Source: Hypsibius dujardini (lineage: Eukaryota; Tardigrada; Eutardigrada; Parachela; Hypsibiidae). Taken from it: a stretch of DNA of 33,176 nucleotides. Every line of letters starts with the position of its first letter. Position 1 is the first letter of the stretch. Location: NCBI GenBank assembly GCA_001579985.1, contig LRSR01005703.1, positions 1 through 33,176 on the forward strand, written 5' to 3'. Shown in pieces: positions 32,601-33,176 of the stretch. A program made the translations under genes and the position numbers. The notes under the pieces were generated by a model. That model had not been told where the DNA came from, searched no databases, and saw nothing but the letters and a program-made list of their open reading frames with translations.

Positions 32601-33176
32601 GACATCGTCTTCAGATTCTTCCTCGTCGTCATCATCTTCCAAATCATCTTCTTCGTCATCAACCTCATCCTCGAAATCATCCACATCGTCGTCTTCCTCG
32701 GATTCTTCTGCATCTTCATCAGATTACTCCTCGTCCACGTCGTCTTCTAAATCATCTTCATCATCTTCAAAATCAGATTCATCTTCATCATCGTCTTCAT
32801 CCAAAGATTCTTCTTCATCTTCGTCCTCCGATTCCTCATCTTCAAGGTCTTCATCTACCTCGTCAACATCCTCCTCTAAATCTTCTACTTCATCGTCCTC
32901 GTCTGAATCTTCATCGTCTAAGTCCTCGTCATCCTCTTCTTCGTCAGATTCCTCATCGTCCAAATCCTCGTCATCCGTGTCCTCGGCGTCATCATCATCG
33001 GTGTCTTCGGTATCATCATCATCCGTGTCTTCGGCATCATCGTCATCCGTGTCCTCGGCATCATCATCATCGGTGTCTTCGGCGTCATCATCATCGGTGT
33101 CCTCGGCATCATCGTCATCCGTGTCCTCGGCGTCATCATCATCCGTCTCTTCGGTGTCATCGTCATCCGTGTCCTC
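29607..33176 (+). CDS. Serine-rich repeat secreted protein D (5' part; runs off right edge; apparent frameshift)
   Basis: Exon 1 is 29607-29919. It encodes a signal peptide (MNKFILFAVLVVGTTCVLVVKA), a basic linker rich in Arg, Lys and His, and a motif GRGVFGPGPGATVTATVP. It ends in phase 1 at CCAG|GTAAGA. Exon 2 starts at 31129 after ATTTTGCAG and continues in frame as GGPTFSTDITI, TTTT, then Ser runs. From 31350 an 8-residue unit (VSSASSSS, 24 nt) is repeated about 26 times to near 31975. Two one-base losses near 31834 and 31848 shift the frame. The Ser frame resumes in another register at 31849 and stays open to the edge at 33176. From about 31975 to 32965 it is degenerate Ser with Asp, Lys, Tyr and Thr spacers, then the 24-nt repeat returns. 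The organisation matches C, A and B, but on the opposite strand. Function unknown; secreted, and probably phosphorylated or glycosylated on Ser. Confidence 0.75.
29920..31128 (+). other. Intron 1 of gene D
   Basis: 1,209 nt bounded by CCAG|GTAAGA and TTTTGCAG|GTG. It includes a C-run at 30258-30267, ACAGACAGAC repeats near 30940 and CAGTCAGT repeats at about 30985-31075. No coding content seen. Confidence 0.7.
31350..31975 (+). repeat. 24-nt coding minisatellite in gene D (VSSASSSS unit)
   Basis: About 26 tandem copies of a 24-nt unit (GTGTCCTCGGCGTCATCATC plus four bases), varying at third positions (C/G, G/T, A/G). The frame is kept until the lesions at 31834-31848, and regained in another register after them. 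Confidence 0.9.
32966..33176 (+). repeat. Second array of the 24-nt unit in gene D, to the window edge
   Basis: The same GTGTCCTCGGCGTCATCATC-type unit resumes after about 1 kb of degenerate Ser-coding sequence and continues past the right edge. Confidence 0.88.

Overview
The window reads as nuclear DNA of an invertebrate metazoan. It has spliced genes with GT-AG introns, long AT-rich non-coding stretches, microsatellites, and coding exons that only make proteins when joined. I cannot name the species. I found no tRNA, rRNA, CRISPR array, operon or intact transposon.

Layout: (1) Positions 1-13,400 hold three minus-strand members of one family of secreted serine-rich proteins, here called C (partial, 1-1086), A (3521-5914) and B (10075-12095). 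Each starts with a signal-peptide exon ending in phase 1, followed by a long exon made almost only of Ser codons. A and B are complete and have two further small exons ending in a Cys-rich tail. A and B sit in a diverged tandem duplication of roughly 5 kb with an offset of about 6.2 kb. B carries an in-frame TAG early in its Ser exon. (2) 13,453-18,705 holds two plus-strand tandem paralogues, each with three exons. They encode single-pass membrane proteins with the lumenal SGNH acyl-esterase domain of CASD1 (sialate O-acetyltransferase) and without its polytopic membrane part. (3) 21,031-25,298 is an 11-exon UDP-glucose 6-dehydrogenase gene encoding 476 residues. (4) 29,607 to the right edge is D, a fourth serine-rich secreted protein on the plus strand. 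It contains a 24-nt (8-residue) repeat array and an apparent frameshift, and runs off the window. The window therefore begins and ends inside serine-rich repeats of the same family.

The large acidic (Asp/Glu) open frames opposite the Ser exons are by-products: a run of TCN codons reads as GAN on the other strand. The signal peptides, the splice phases and the conserved 3' exons all point to the Ser frame.

How the genes may work together is inference only. Secreted Ser-rich proteins are good substrates for O-glycosylation or phosphorylation. UGDH makes UDP-glucuronate, the precursor for glycosaminoglycans. The CASD1-type proteins would O-acetylate glycans in the Golgi. The locus could thus encode a secreted matrix, glue or mucin-like material together with glycan-modifying enzymes, but proximity is the only direct evidence.
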